A stretch of DNA of 64,000 nt from contig NZ_MLYP01000002.1 in NCBI RefSeq assembly GCF_001866645.1, positions 1 to 64,000 of the forward strand, read 5' to 3'. Shown here piece by piece: positions 1 through 8,027 of this stretch (position 1 is its first letter; each line of letters opens with the position of its first letter). Under the pieces are notes generated by a model, which saw only the letters and a program-made list of their open reading frames with translations, had not been told where the DNA came from and searched no databases. A program made the position numbers and the translations under genes. Source of the DNA: Streptomyces colonosanans. Lineage in GTDB: Bacteria > Actinomycetota > Actinomycetes > Streptomycetales > Streptomycetaceae.

Positions 1-566
1 GGCTGGGGCTGGGGCTGGGGCTGGGAGTGCGGCTGCAACTGCGGCTGCGCGGGCGGCGGAGCCGGCGCGTACGGGGTCGGCGGGGCCGGTGTGGGCTGCG
101 TGACGGCGTACGGCTGCGCCGGCGGGTAGCCGTAGCCCGGCTGCGGCGGCACGGGGGTCGTGTAGCCCGGCGGCACAGGAGTCGTATAGCCCGGCGGCAC
201 AGCGCCGGTGGTCTGCGAGGGCAGCGGGCCGAAGGGCGACGACATGGTGCGGTGGTGACGTATGTCGAAGACCAGGAAGTAGGCGGTGCTGAACGCGCCG
301 AGGAGGAGGAGCAGGCACAGCGCGATGTCGCTCCGGAGGTCGCCCTCCGGGAGGGTGCCGACGACGGCGAATCCGACAATGGACAGCGGCAGACTGAGCC
401 AGGCCAGCAGCCAGTCCCCCGGCCTTCCGCGCAGCACGGCCACCCGGAACAGCGGGATCGAGGCGAGCAGTCCGCAGCTGAGGAAGCCGGCGACGGCGAA
501 CAGTACACGCAGGGAGATGACCGTGCCCGAAGTGCGGGTGGGCGGCTCCGCGCCGTGGCCGTACAT
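1..566 (-). CDS. Membrane protein with Pro/Gln-rich C-terminal tail (3' end outside window)
   Basis: The frame opens with ATG at 566 and runs off the left edge, giving at least 188 residues. Three hydrophobic segments (about residues 18-40, 52-70 and 80-98) predict a small integral membrane protein. The tail after about residue 105 is low complexity: VPPGYTTP repeats, then alternating Pro and Gln up to the edge. The tail is a disordered, probably cytoplasmic or wall-facing extension of a kind common in Streptomyces membrane proteins. No catalytic motif is visible and I do not recognise a specific family. The next gene (methylase) is on the same strand and ends 135 bases upstream, so the two may be co-transcribed. 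Confidence 0.7.
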   Translation of the reverse strand, partial: MYGHGAEPPTRTSGTVISLRVLFAVAGFLSCGLLASIPLFRVAVLRGRPGDWLLAWLSLPLSIVGFAVVGTLPEGDLRSDIALCLLLLLGAFSTAYFLVFDIRHHRTMSSPFGPLPSQTTGAVPPGYTTPVPPGYTTPVPPQPGYGYPPAQPYAVTQPTPAPPTPYAPAPPPAQPQLQPHSQPQPQPQ

Positions 567-701
567 GGCTGCTCCTGGACCGTGATGAGGACGGACGAAG
601 GTCGAAGTCCGAGCGTATAGCCCTCCTCGGACAGATGATCTCCGGTTGTCCGGAACCGTTACATCCCGGTCGGACGGTGCGGGCGGGCGCGCCGGTGCCC
701 G

Positions 702-2753
702 TCAGTCCGGTGCGACCGTACCGTCCGTCAGTCCGTCGTACAGGCCGCGGACGAACTGTTCCCCGAGACGGCCGGCGAGGCGCAGCGCGTCCTCGAACGC
801 GGCGAGCGCCTGGAAGCGTTCGCCGTAACAGCGTTGCCGGTCCAGCGGAAGCCGGGGCAACTGAAGGCGCCGCACATCGAGCCGGGTCGCGGTGGAGGCA
901 TAGCTGCTGGCCTGGCGGTTGTTGGCGGTACCGCGCAGAAAACCGGCGAGGAACCAGGGGTCGAGCGTGGCCGGGTCGGGACGCAGCAGCGTGAGGTTGC
1001 GTCCCAGGGCGGCTCCGGCGGTCGCCCGGTCGATCACCCGCGCGACGGCGCCGCCGCCGAGGACGGGCACGACGACGTCGCCCTCCTCGACGAGGACCGG
1101 TTCCTCCCCGGCCGCGGGCAGCGTGCCGGACGGTGGGGCACCGGCCAGGACGTCGTGGTCGGTGAGCACGCGGGTGGACGGGCCGTTTCCTCCGGTGCAC
1201 ATCACCAGGGCTCCCCCGCGGGCGAGTTCACCGACGGTGGTGAGCGACCAGCGAGCCCGCTCGGCGGTGCCGAGGGGGGCGCCGCCGAGCCCGGGCACGG
1301 GGAAGGACGGGGAGAGTTCGGCGGTACGGCGGAGGGTGTCGCCGAGGCGTGCGCTCAGCGCGGTGAGCTCCTCGGCGCCGCCGCCCGCCGCAGGCGGCGG
1401 CAGATGACGGGCGGGGGCCAGGTCGACGTCGTCGTCGAGCAGTTCGATGACGGGTACGGAACGGCTCACGCCCGGCACCTCCGGCGCGCTGCCGGTGCGC
1501 GCGAACGGGCGCCAGGCGTCGAGGACCGCGGTGCGCACGGTCTCCCAGTCCGGGCCGCCGCGCGCCTCGGCGGTGGCCGCACCGCCGTCCGCGACCAGCA
1601 ACTCCGGGTGCGCGGACGCCCTTTCGGGGCGGCACAGGACCCACAGGTGCAGCGGGATGTTGTACGGGGGCGCCGCACCGGCCGGCAGGGCGATCACGGC
1701 ACGCAGGGCGCCGCGGCGCAACAGATCGGCCCGGATACGGCGGCCCGAGCGCCGGGAGGCGGCGGCGGGCGGCATGAGCAGGACGGCCGTTCCGCCGTCC
1801 CTGAGGCGGGCCAACGCGTGCTGCACCCAGGCGAGTTCGGATTCCGTACGGGCCGGGAAGCCGTACTCCCAGCGGGGGTCGTAGGCGAGTTCGTCGTGGC
1901 CCCAGTTGCGTTCGTTGAACGGCGGGTGGCACAGCACCACATCGGCCCTGAGGGTGTCGAACGCGTCCGCCCTGAGGCTGTCCCCGGCGGCGGTGCGCAC
2001 GGCCGCCTTCGTGTGCAGAGCGAGGCGCAGCGCGGCGAGCCCGGCCAGGCCGGGGTCGCTGTCCTGGCCGTGGAGCCGCTGGTCGGGAACGGGGGCGACG
2101 GCGCGCAGCAGGGCGCCGGTGCCGCAGGCCGGGTCGAGGACGGTACGGGCGGGTCCCGCGAGGTCGGCCATCAAGGCCGCGGGGCCGCCCGGAGTGAGCG
2201 TGTACTGGCGGGGGTTGGCGTCGAGGTGCCGGCCGAGCAGGAACTCGTACGCCCCTGGGGCGCCCAGTTCGGTCGCGAGGTCGGCGACGCCGCGCAGCAG
2301 CGGGGCCGACGACTGGAGCCGCTCGGGGGCGGGGGTGGGCACGGCGGGCCCGTGGAGCGCACCGAAACGGAGCGCGAGCACCTGTTCGAGGGCGGTGGGC
2401 AGCATCTCGGCGAGGTGGGCGTCCGAGCCCGCGCTCGCCTCCTTCCACATCCCGGGCTGGTCGTGGACGAGCATCAGGACGCAGCCCACGAGGACCAGTG
2501 CCGGCACGGGACCCTCCGGGTGGCCGGCGAGCTGCTGCCACACACGCTCCCGCAGCGGCACCTCGGCGAGCTTGCCCTGGCGGCGCAGCCAGTCCTCCAC
2601 CTCGAAGAGTGCGAAGGAGGGGCTGGTCTCGGTACCGCCGACCGGTTTGGGGAAGTCGGGGTGGCGGCGGCGCCAGTTACTGACGGCGGCCCGGCCGACC
2701 CCCGCGAGCCTGGCGATACCGGCCGCAGTCACCTCTGTCCCGTTGTCCTCCAC
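702..2753 (-). CDS. HsdM-like N-6 adenine DNA methylase with N-terminal HTH, HPPF in place of NPPF
   Basis: A 683-residue protein. Residues about 8-60 form a helix-turn-helix of the excisionase/AsnC sort (AGIARLAGVGRAAVSNWRRR). The AdoMet site is LDPACGTG at 196-203. Motif IV reads CHPPF at 265-269, where type I HsdM and other N6-adenine methylases carry the catalytic (N/D)PP(Y/F). The C-terminal third resembles a restriction S-subunit-like recognition domain (a LQLPRLPLDRQR segment). The GTG start at 2753 is chosen because GAGGGGAG lies 7 bases upstream. The frame also extends to a GTG at 2879, but that leader is Arg-rich and lacks a good ribosome site. No restriction subunit is next to it, so it is a solitary methylase-like protein. 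The Asn to His change could mean altered or lost catalysis. Family call is firm; activity is uncertain. Confidence 0.85.
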   Translation of the reverse strand: MEDNGTEVTAAGIARLAGVGRAAVSNWRRRHPDFPKPVGGTETSPSFALFEVEDWLRRQGKLAEVPLRERVWQQLAGHPEGPVPALVLVGCVLMLVHDQPGMWKEASAGSDAHLAEMLPTALEQVLALRFGALHGPAVPTPAPERLQSSAPLLRGVADLATELGAPGAYEFLLGRHLDANPRQYTLTPGGPAALMADLAGPARTVLDPACGTGALLRAVAPVPDQRLHGQDSDPGLAGLAALRLALHTKAAVRTAAGDSLRADAFDTLRADVVLCHPPFNERNWGHDELAYDPRWEYGFPARTESELAWVQHALARLRDGGTAVLLMPPAAASRRSGRRIRADLLRRGALRAVIALPAGAAPPYNIPLHLWVLCRPERASAHPELLVADGGAATAEARGGPDWETVRTAVLDAWRPFARTGSAPEVPGVSRSVPVIELLDDDVDLAPARHLPPPAAGGGAEELTALSARLGDTLRRTAELSPSFPVPGLGGAPLGTAERARWSLTTVGELARGGALVMCTGGNGPSTRVLTDHDVLAGAPPSGTLPAAGEEPVLVEEGDVVVPVLGGGAVARVIDRATAGAALGRNLTLLRPDPATLDPWFLAGFLRGTANNRQASSYASTATRLDVRRLQLPRLPLDRQRCYGERFQALAAFEDALRLAGRLGEQFVRGLYDGLTDGTVAPD

Positions 2754-2911
2754 CCACCGGCTCCCCTCTTGCCTTCGTGCGGCCCTTGACGGTGCGACGT
2801 CGCCCCGTCTCCGCACGCGCCCCGCACCTTCCGTGTGTGCCATCGAGCTTACCGACTTACGCAACATTTCCCCGTTCACGCTCGTGCACGGGATTCGATC
2901 CGTGAATCGTG

Positions 2912-2940
2912 TTGACTCGGTTCACAAGCTCTGGTCTGAT
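2912..2940 (+). promoter_or_regulatory. Candidate sigma-70-type promoter for the 3002 gene
   Basis: TTGACT at 2912-2917 and TCTGAT at 2935-2940 are separated by 17 bases, and the -10 lies 61 bases before the ATG at 3002. The -35 is near consensus and the -10 matches at four of six positions. This is a by-eye call; no start-site data were available. Confidence 0.4.
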
Positions 2941-3001
2941 TGACCCGTCGAACAAGCGATCCGCCGGACGGCGGCGAATCGCGCTGGGGCGGGAGAAACT
3001 T

Positions 3002-3706
3002 ATGGGCACGAAGGGCAAGATCGCGCTGGGTGTGGTGGTCGGCGTCGTCGTCATCGGCGCGGTGTCCGCGAACTCGGGCAACGACGACGACAAGGGCGGC
3101 AAGGACTCGTCCGCGTCCTCGGCACAGCACTCCGGGACCGGATCCGGCAAGGCCTCCGGCCACAAGGGCGAGTCCGGCAAGAAGGACGAGGGCGGTAAGG
3201 CCCCCGCGTTCGGCGGCGACGGCAGCTACGTGGTCGGCAAGGACATCCAGCCCGGCACCTACCGGACGGCCGACAACTCCGACTCCGACGGCTGCTACTG
3301 GGAGCGCGCCAAGGACGCCTCGGGCGAGTTCGATTCGATCCTCGCCAACGACAACGTCACCGGCACGAGTTATGTGACCGTCAAGGCGAGCGACAAGGTG
3401 TTCAAGACGAACGGCTGCAAGGACTGGCAGACCGTCGCGGGGAAGCCGTCCGGCGCACCCGGCACCCAGAAGATCGGCGGCGACGCGGGGATGCTCAGGG
3501 TCGGTGTCGACATCGCCCCTGGCACCTACAAGTCCGCCGGCAACAAGGACGACGGGTGCTACTGGGAACGCACCAAGGACGCCCTGCACTCCCTCGAGTC
3601 CATCGCGGCGAACGACAACGTCACCGGGACCGCCGTCGTCACGGTCGGCGCGAAGGACGCCTACTTCAAGACCACGGGCTGCAAGGACTGGACGAAGTCC
3701 TCCTGA
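3002..3706 (+). CDS. Exported protein with two copies of a ~60-residue PGTY/GCYWER domain
   Basis: The ATG at 3002 has GGGAG 6 bases upstream and gives 234 residues. Residues about 8-22 are a short hydrophobic segment (IALGVVVGVVVIGAV), consistent with a signal anchor. Residues 25-75 are a Ser/Gly/Lys-rich disordered linker. The rest is two homologous units. Each runs V(G)xDIxPGTY, then DGCYWER(A/T)KDA, then ANDNVTGT, then (F)KTxGCKDW. Each unit has two Cys, so an intradomain disulphide is likely outside the membrane. This domain is frequent in Streptomyces surface proteins, but no biochemical role is known to me. The following lipoprotein gene is on the same strand and the two may share the surface. 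An earlier in-frame ATG at 2909 overlaps the candidate promoter and is rejected. Confidence 0.8.
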   Translation: MGTKGKIALGVVVGVVVIGAVSANSGNDDDKGGKDSSASSAQHSGTGSGKASGHKGESGKKDEGGKAPAFGGDGSYVVGKDIQPGTYRTADNSDSDGCYWERAKDASGEFDSILANDNVTGTSYVTVKASDKVFKTNGCKDWQTVAGKPSGAPGTQKIGGDAGMLRVGVDIAPGTYKSAGNKDDGCYWERTKDALHSLESIAANDNVTGTAVVTVGAKDAYFKTTGCKDWTKSS

Positions 3707-3800
3707 CCCGTCGGGTCCCGCGGCCGGGGTGGCCCACTGCACCGCCCCGCCCCGGTACCTCTCACCGCACCGCATGTCACATCACGCTCAAGGAACTTCC

Positions 3801-4556
3801 ATGCGTCGTACCGCATTTGCCGCCCTCTGCCTCGCCACCGCAGCCGCAGCCGCAGCAGGGCTCACCGGCTGCCTGCCGGGCGAGAACAAGGCCGACGACA
3901 AGCCCAGGGAACCGTTCGCCGGGCTCACAGGGAGCGAGATCGCCGATCGCGCCATGAAGGCCACCACCGGCGCCTCGTCGCTGCGCATGACGGGGGACGT
4001 TCACGACGACGAGAGCGGCGGCACGATCCGGATCGACATGGCCCTGAACAAAAAGGGCGAGTGCGCCGGCACGTTGAGCATGGGCGGAACAGGCAAGGCC
4101 GAGCTGATCAAGACCGGCGACACCCTCTACATGAGGTACGACGAGAAGTTCCTGCGCGCGCAGAGCGAGGGCGATCCCAAGGACGAGACCGACGCGATGG
4201 TGTCCTTCATGGCCGGAAAGTGGACCAAGATGGCGGCCACGGGCAAGGACGCCAAGGACATCGCGGCGTTCTGCGATCTGAACACGGTGCTGGCCGGGAC
4301 CGACGAGGGGTCCACGGACGCCGAGCGCGGCGCGACGACCAAGGTCAACGGCACCCCGGCGATCGTCCTGCACGAGAAGGACGGCAAGGAGACCTACACG
4401 ATGTATGTCGCCACCGAGGGCAAGCCCTACCTTCTGAAGATCACCGGCGACTCCAAGACGGACCCGGTCGCGGTCTCCCTCACCGACTACGAGAAGCCGG
4501 TGCACGCCACCGCGCCCCAGGGCAAGGTCATCGACCTGGACGAGCTGGGCGGGTGA
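3801..4556 (+). CDS. Secreted lipoprotein of the LppX/LolA-like type
   Basis: The ATG at 3801 follows AAGGA with good spacing and gives 251 residues. The signal peptide is Ala-rich with a lipobox LTGC at residues 21-24, so the mature protein is lipid-anchored at Cys24 on the outer face of the membrane. The mature part contains LTGSEIADRAMKAT, SLRMTGDV and GTLSMGGTGKAELIKTGDTL. This pattern is seen in actinobacterial lipoproteins with a LolA/LppX-like half-barrel fold. Such folds bind lipids in mycobacteria, but that role is only inferred here. It ends just before a strong terminator and is the last gene of this block. Confidence 0.8.
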   Translation: MRRTAFAALCLATAAAAAAGLTGCLPGENKADDKPREPFAGLTGSEIADRAMKATTGASSLRMTGDVHDDESGGTIRIDMALNKKGECAGTLSMGGTGKAELIKTGDTLYMRYDEKFLRAQSEGDPKDETDAMVSFMAGKWTKMAATGKDAKDIAAFCDLNTVLAGTDEGSTDAERGATTKVNGTPAIVLHEKDGKETYTMYVATEGKPYLLKITGDSKTDPVAVSLTDYEKPVHATAPQGKVIDLDELGG

Positions 4557-4563
4557 CGCGAGC

Positions 4564-4623
4564 GGGCGACGCCGTGTGATCCGGACCGTTGGAGGGGGCG
4601 GTCCGGATCACACGGCGTCGCCC
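4564..4623. terminator. Strong stem-loop terminator, 25-bp perfect stem
   Basis: Arms 4564-4588 and 4599-4623 are perfect inverted repeats around a 10-base loop (TTGGAGGGGG). It starts 8 bases after the lipoprotein stop codon. There is no T-run, as is usual in Streptomyces. Confidence 0.85.
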
Positions 4624-4629
4624 ACCCCA

Positions 4630-5040
4630 CACCCCGGTCGTGTCCACGCCGGAGCATCCGGACCTCGCGGACCGCACCTTCACCACGGTGTACGACGCGA
4701 ACGGCCGGGTGAAGGAGCAGCGCTCCCCGGGCGGCGTGGTCATCGCCAACGAGTACGACGCCAAGAGCCGGCTGACCAAGCAGACCGGTAAGGGTGCGGA
4801 GGCCGAAACGGTCGACCACACCTACGCCTACGACTCCGACGACCGTGTCACGGCCGTCGCGGGCGCGGGCACGGAGCAGAACACCTTCAGCTACGACGAC
4901 CGGGGTCTGCTGCTGTCGACCTCCGGCCCGTCCGGCAGCTCGTCGTTCACCTAGGACGGCGACGGGGCGATGACGTCGCGGAAGGACGCGTCGGGTACGT
5001 CGACCTACGGGTACGACACGGCGGGCCGGCTGAAGACGGT
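4630..5040 (+). pseudogene. RHS/YD-repeat protein fragment with internal stop
   Basis: The frame contains five YD-repeat signatures (YDANGRV, YDAKSRL, YDSDDRV, YDDRGLL, YDTAGRL) typical of RHS shell proteins that encapsulate polymorphic toxins. There is no start codon or signal region, because the frame begins right after the terminator stem. A TAG at 4952-4954 interrupts it, the repeats continue in the same frame beyond the stop, and homology ends near 5040. An intact RHS protein is usually above 1500 residues, so this is a small internal piece. It marks the left end of an accessory, decayed region. Confidence 0.8.
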
Positions 5041-5041
5041 T

Positions 5042-5188
5042 TTACAGAGTCGCCTCGCAGCCGAACGGCGTTTCGCCGATGTTCTGTCGCTCAGCTGAAT
5101 GATCGCCTTTCCCAAAGTCAGCGCCATCGTCCATCCTTCCGAGGGCCTTCGCCAGCGCCAACGCTAGACGACGTGAACAGCGCCTCAC
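5042..5188 (-). CDS. Unrecognised short reading frame, possible mobile-element tail
   Basis: A 48-residue frame from a GTG at 5188 to TAA at 5042. It abuts the point where the RHS homology stops. The sequence (for example GRMDDGADFGKGDHSAERQ) is not recognised. Its position at a break in RHS homology suggests the end of an inserted element. No ribosome binding site supports expression. It may be noncoding. Confidence 0.2.
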   Translation of the reverse strand: MRRCSRRLALALAKALGRMDDGADFGKGDHSAERQNIGETPFGCEATL

Positions 5189-5893
5189 CGACTGTCCCCT
5201 GCCGACCTACCTCCCGTCAGCCCTCACCCGTCCAGCGCTGCTCCCGTAACCAGTGCGGCATGTTGACGCTCCTTGTCAGCGTTGGCCATGCCCCCGGACC
5301 GTTTTTCCCCAAGCTCTCAGCTTCGTTCGAGCAGGGGAGACCCCATTGGTCGCGGGGGTCCTGACAAGAGGTCAGCCTGCCGACTGGGCAGCGGTGCCGG
5401 AAACGGCGCCGGAGCCACGCCAGCAGCCCCGCCTCACCGTCGCCCGGTTTCTTTACTGGATCAAGGGCGGCCCGCTGACGCGGACCGCCGCGCGCCGGCG
5501 GCCGGTGACCGCCGCCCGCTCCTGTCTGCCACCCCGCTGGCGACGGCCGTCGACCACTCGGCGCGCAGTCGTCAGGCAAGCGAGCCGAACCGCTCCAGGA
5601 AGCAACTCAGCACCCACAACAGCGCCGCCAGGCCGACCCCGCTGAACGTCGCGCAGCGTCAGGTCAGGCTGCGGCAGCCAAGGCCGCGATTGTCGCCGAG
5701 GCGTGGGCCGCAGATCGAGCAACCCGGCCCGCTGGCAAGCGGCCACGCTGGAGGGGGCAAATGCCGTGACGGAACGATGAGGCGTGGTTGAGGCCGGTGC
5801 GGGGTTGCTAGAAGCACACGTGGCGGGTGATCTCTCGGCGCACCCGCCGTCGTGGCTGACTTTCTGTGGCTGAGCTTGAAGGTGCGACGGGGA
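5189..5893. other. Decayed stretch without a convincing gene
   Basis: About 700 bases with several overlapping frames on both strands, none with recognisable domains, good ribosome sites or consistent codon bias. It lies between the RHS fragment and the HTH-TPR gene and probably holds remnants of a lost element. The only structure I can support is the stem-loop at 5822-5848. Confidence 0.5.
5822..5848 (-). terminator. Stem-loop downstream of the HTH-TPR gene
   Basis: GGCGGGTG (5822-5829) pairs with CACCCGCC (5841-5848) across an 11-base loop, 45 bases past the stop codon at 5894. Confidence 0.5.
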
Positions 5894-7234
5894 TCAGGTG
5901 ACCAGCGACGGTGGTGCGAGCGTCCGTGCTCGGTCGTACAGGTCGCGGGCCGTCGCGTTCTTCAGATGAGGGCGCAAGAGACCGAACATCGCCTTCACGC
6001 GTTCGTCGGCGCGGCCGGACTGCACCTTGGGGTAGTCGTCGAGGGCTTGGTGCCAGGTGACGCAGGCCGCTTCCAGGTGGCCGATTTCCAACTGCCGCTC
6101 TGCCAACAGGCCGCGACGGTGTACTCGTGTGCGCTGGTACACGCTGGGGCGGAGCCGGTCCGCTTGCTGCATGGCTTCGACGGCTCCGGCCTTGTCACCG
6201 AGTTCGTAACGTACCTGGCTGACGTGGTAGCTGAGCGAAGAGGGGTCATACGAGCCGAACACCTTTCCGCGTGACTCAGCACGGTCCATGGCCGCCTCGG
6301 CCTCCCGGATGTAGCGCAGCGCGCCCGCACGGTCGCCGGTCTGCGCGGCGGCGTGCCCCTGCTGGCCGACGAGGAAGGCCAGCATCCGAGGGCCGGCTTT
6401 CGGGGAGGCGGCGGCAGCGGCGTCGGCCAGCTCCATGGCCTTAGCCCGGTGCCGGAGGTCAACTGCCTGGACGCTCATGCCCCGCAGGGTGGTGCAGTAG
6501 GTCAGGTGGTCTTCGGCAGCGCCCGCCAGCTCCAGAGCCTTGACGTAGTAGCGCTGCGCGAGACCGTGCAGCCCTTCGTCCACGGCCATGTAACCGGTCA
6601 GGTAGAGCAGGTCCGAGGCGGCGGACAGCATCGCCTTGCGTACGTCCTCGGGTGCGTCGGCGCGCAGGTAGGAAGCCACGGTGTTGACCATGAACGAGGC
6701 CGCCATGGGGCGTGCGTGACGGCCGCCGAACTCGTCGTCCAGCTCTGAGACACGCTCGGTCATGGCAACGACCATGTCCACTTCGTTCATGCCGATGCGA
6801 CTCGTGCGGCCGGACTGAATGGCATCGGCACGCCCGACTACATCAGGCCAGCCGGGAATGGTGACGGCCACGGAGAACAGGCCGGCACCCAGGACACTGC
6901 GGCGGGACGGGTCCATATCCAGCCTCCCCAGGTCGATCACCCCGTCCACGGTATCCGCAGCCGCGGAGGAGCAAGCGCGTGGAACGGGCAGCCCGGCCTC
7001 GGCATGGGTGACGGGGCGGCCGAGGCGGCGGGAGAGGGCTTCGAGGATGCATCCGCGCACCGCACCGCGAGGGACGGTGCCGCCGAGCCAGTGGCTCACC
7101 GCCGACTCGTCGTAGCGCAGAGGGATTCCGGTCTCGGTGCCGACGCGGTTCACCGCCCGCACGAACTGGCGTTGAGTCCAACGGCTCTCGGCGAGCAGGC
7201 GCCCGAGAGCCACGTTCGGTTCACGCTTGGCCAT
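5894..7234 (-). CDS. XRE-family HTH regulator with TPR repeats
   Basis: A 446-residue protein. The N-terminal 75 residues form an XRE-like helix-turn-helix (LGRLLAESRWTQRQFVRAVN, then DESAVSHWLGG). Residues about 150-440 are helical repeats with TPR character (AQRYYVKALELAGAAEDH, ALRYIREAEAAMDRAE, ACVTWHQALDDYP). This architecture is common in Streptomyces and often lies divergent from small-peptide or natural-product genes, where the TPR part is thought to sense a peptide or protein partner. Here it is divergent from the putative peptide-modification operon starting at 7384. A repeated CTTTCAAG element lies just upstream of its start. It is the obvious candidate regulator of that operon. HTH and TPR are seen; the target is inferred. 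Confidence 0.85.
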   Translation of the reverse strand: MAKREPNVALGRLLAESRWTQRQFVRAVNRVGTETGIPLRYDESAVSHWLGGTVPRGAVRGCILEALSRRLGRPVTHAEAGLPVPRACSSAAADTVDGVIDLGRLDMDPSRRSVLGAGLFSVAVTIPGWPDVVGRADAIQSGRTSRIGMNEVDMVVAMTERVSELDDEFGGRHARPMAASFMVNTVASYLRADAPEDVRKAMLSAASDLLYLTGYMAVDEGLHGLAQRYYVKALELAGAAEDHLTYCTTLRGMSVQAVDLRHRAKAMELADAAAAASPKAGPRMLAFLVGQQGHAAAQTGDRAGALRYIREAEAAMDRAESRGKVFGSYDPSSLSYHVSQVRYELGDKAGAVEAMQQADRLRPSVYQRTRVHRRGLLAERQLEIGHLEAACVTWHQALDDYPKVQSGRADERVKAMFGLLRPHLKNATARDLYDRARTLAPPSLVT

Positions 7235-7261
7235 GCCCTCGACTCCCCGTGCCCTTGCGAA

Positions 7262-7278
7262 CTTTCAAGGCTTTCAAG
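7262..7278. promoter_or_regulatory. Direct repeat, candidate operator of the HTH-TPR regulator
   Basis: CTTTCAAG occurs at 7262-7269 and again at 7271-7278, one base apart, in the divergent intergenic region 28 bases upstream of the regulator start. The whole block is also bounded by ACTT/AAGT. The position suits autoregulation and control of the 7384 operon. Confidence 0.4.
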
Positions 7279-7383
7279 TCCTGGTGCTCCGGCAACGGTA
7301 CCGCTGAGCATGGTCGTGCGGTTGCGTAGAGACAGCAGGGAACGGCGAGACCTCGCCGCAGCCGTCGTCTGAGGGGCTGAGGG

Positions 7384-7611
7384 ATGAGAAGCGAAGCGCG
7401 GGCCCGTCTGGCCCGGATGACCGAGGAGTGGGGCATGGACGGGGTGTTGAGGATCGACACCTCCGAGGGCGCGGACCTGCCGCCGGGTTCGAATCGGTTC
7501 TCGCCGTGTCGCTGCCCGCAGCACCGTACTGCCACGCCTGAGGACGGGGCGGCGAGGCTGAGCGCCGCAGTACGCAAGGTCAACGAGCGCAGCCGTGGAG
7601 AGCGGCTGTGA
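7384..7611 (+). CDS. Small protein with CRCxxH motif, first gene of the peptide locus
   Basis: A 75-residue protein; the ATG has GAGGGG 7 bases upstream. The N-terminus is charged and helical (RARLARMTEEWGMDGVLRI). The middle holds FSPCRCPQHR, with two Cys and a His close enough for a metal site or a disulphide. The C-terminal third is basic and helical. I do not recognise the family. It overlaps the next micro-gene by 4 bases (GTGA), so the two are translationally coupled. Possible roles are a leader-recognition or adaptor protein for the modification enzymes downstream, but nothing in the sequence proves this. Confidence 0.6.
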   Translation: MRSEARARLARMTEEWGMDGVLRIDTSEGADLPPGSNRFSPCRCPQHRTATPEDGAARLSAAVRKVNERSRGERL

Positions 7612-7721
7612 ATCGGTTGGCCGTAGTCGTCGGCCGCTACGCCGGACCGCTCCTGATCATCACCATCTCGGGATCGGTCGGCTTCGTCCTCGGCGTAGCT
7701 GCCGTATCCCCACCCACCTGA
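7608..7721 (+). CDS. 37-residue single-TM micropeptide
   Basis: Starts at a GTG overlapping the previous stop by 4 bases (GTGA) and ends at TGA 7719-7721. Residues about 13-34 are a hydrophobic helix (PLLIITISGSVGFVLGVAAV) with Gly/Ser small-residue spacing, preceded by Arg/Gly. The result is a one-pass membrane peptide with a positive N-terminus and a short PPT tail. The GTGA coupling is the main evidence that it is translated. It could be a membrane adaptor or export aid for the locus, or a holin-like or toxic micropeptide. Confidence 0.5.
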   Translation: MNRLAVVVGRYAGPLLIITISGSVGFVLGVAAVSPPT

Positions 7722-7792
7722 CTCCTCCCCGTCACATATCCAGGCTCCCCACCCGTGACGAGGGAGGGCCCGCCGCCGGAAGCGGTGGGCAC

Positions 7793-7864
7793 CCCGTCCG
7801 GCTGCCTTCTTCGCAAGGGTCCGGCAGCCGGACGGGTCCAACTCCGCAGCGTCCGCCGCGGAGT
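7793..7864 (+). terminator. Two consecutive stem-loops before the precursor gene
   Basis: Stem 1: 7793-7806 pairs with 7823-7836 (14 bp perfect, 16-base loop). Stem 2: ACTCCGC at 7841-7847 pairs with GCGGAGT at 7858-7864. They separate the mini-protein genes from the precursor-like gene at 7892. They may act as a terminator/attenuator, or shield the 5' end of a precursor-only transcript. Confidence 0.6.
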
Positions 7865-7891
7865 CCACTGAAAACCGTAAGGGAGAAAACG

Positions 7892-8011
7892 ATGAACGTG
7901 GACGAGCTGTTCACCGGCGACCTGATCACCGGCGTCCCGGCCGTCGAAGCCGCGCTGCTCGACAAGATGCCGGGCGGCGGCGACAACAACGGCGACCACT
8001 GCAGCAAGTGA
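7892..8011 (+). CDS. 39-residue precursor-like peptide (putative RiPP substrate)
   Basis: The ATG has AAGGGAG upstream with 6-base spacing. Residues 1-26 resemble a leader: acidic and hydrophobic, with no Cys (MNVDELFTGDLITGVPAVEA, then ALLDKM). Residues 28-39 read GGGDNNGDHCSK, a short polar tail with a Gly run, two Asp, two Asn and a single Cys. The size, the leader-then-polar-tail layout, and the position directly before an amide-ligase-like gene and a methyltransferase are those of a ribosomally made, modified peptide. If Gly28 is the first core residue, Asp35 is position 8, the usual acceptor spacing for a lasso macrolactam, but the remaining tail is only four residues. The nature of the product is inference. 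Confidence 0.65.
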   Translation: MNVDELFTGDLITGVPAVEAALLDKMPGGGDNNGDHCSK

Positions 8012-8027
8012 TCCAGGGCTGACGCCA

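Noticed and set aside
834..2789. 651-residue plus-strand frame
   Set aside because: Antisense of the methylase gene, composition Gly/Arg/Glu only, no ribosome site.
5217..5791. Overlapping frames on both strands in the decayed region
   Set aside because: No motif, no ribosome site, frames conflict with each other.
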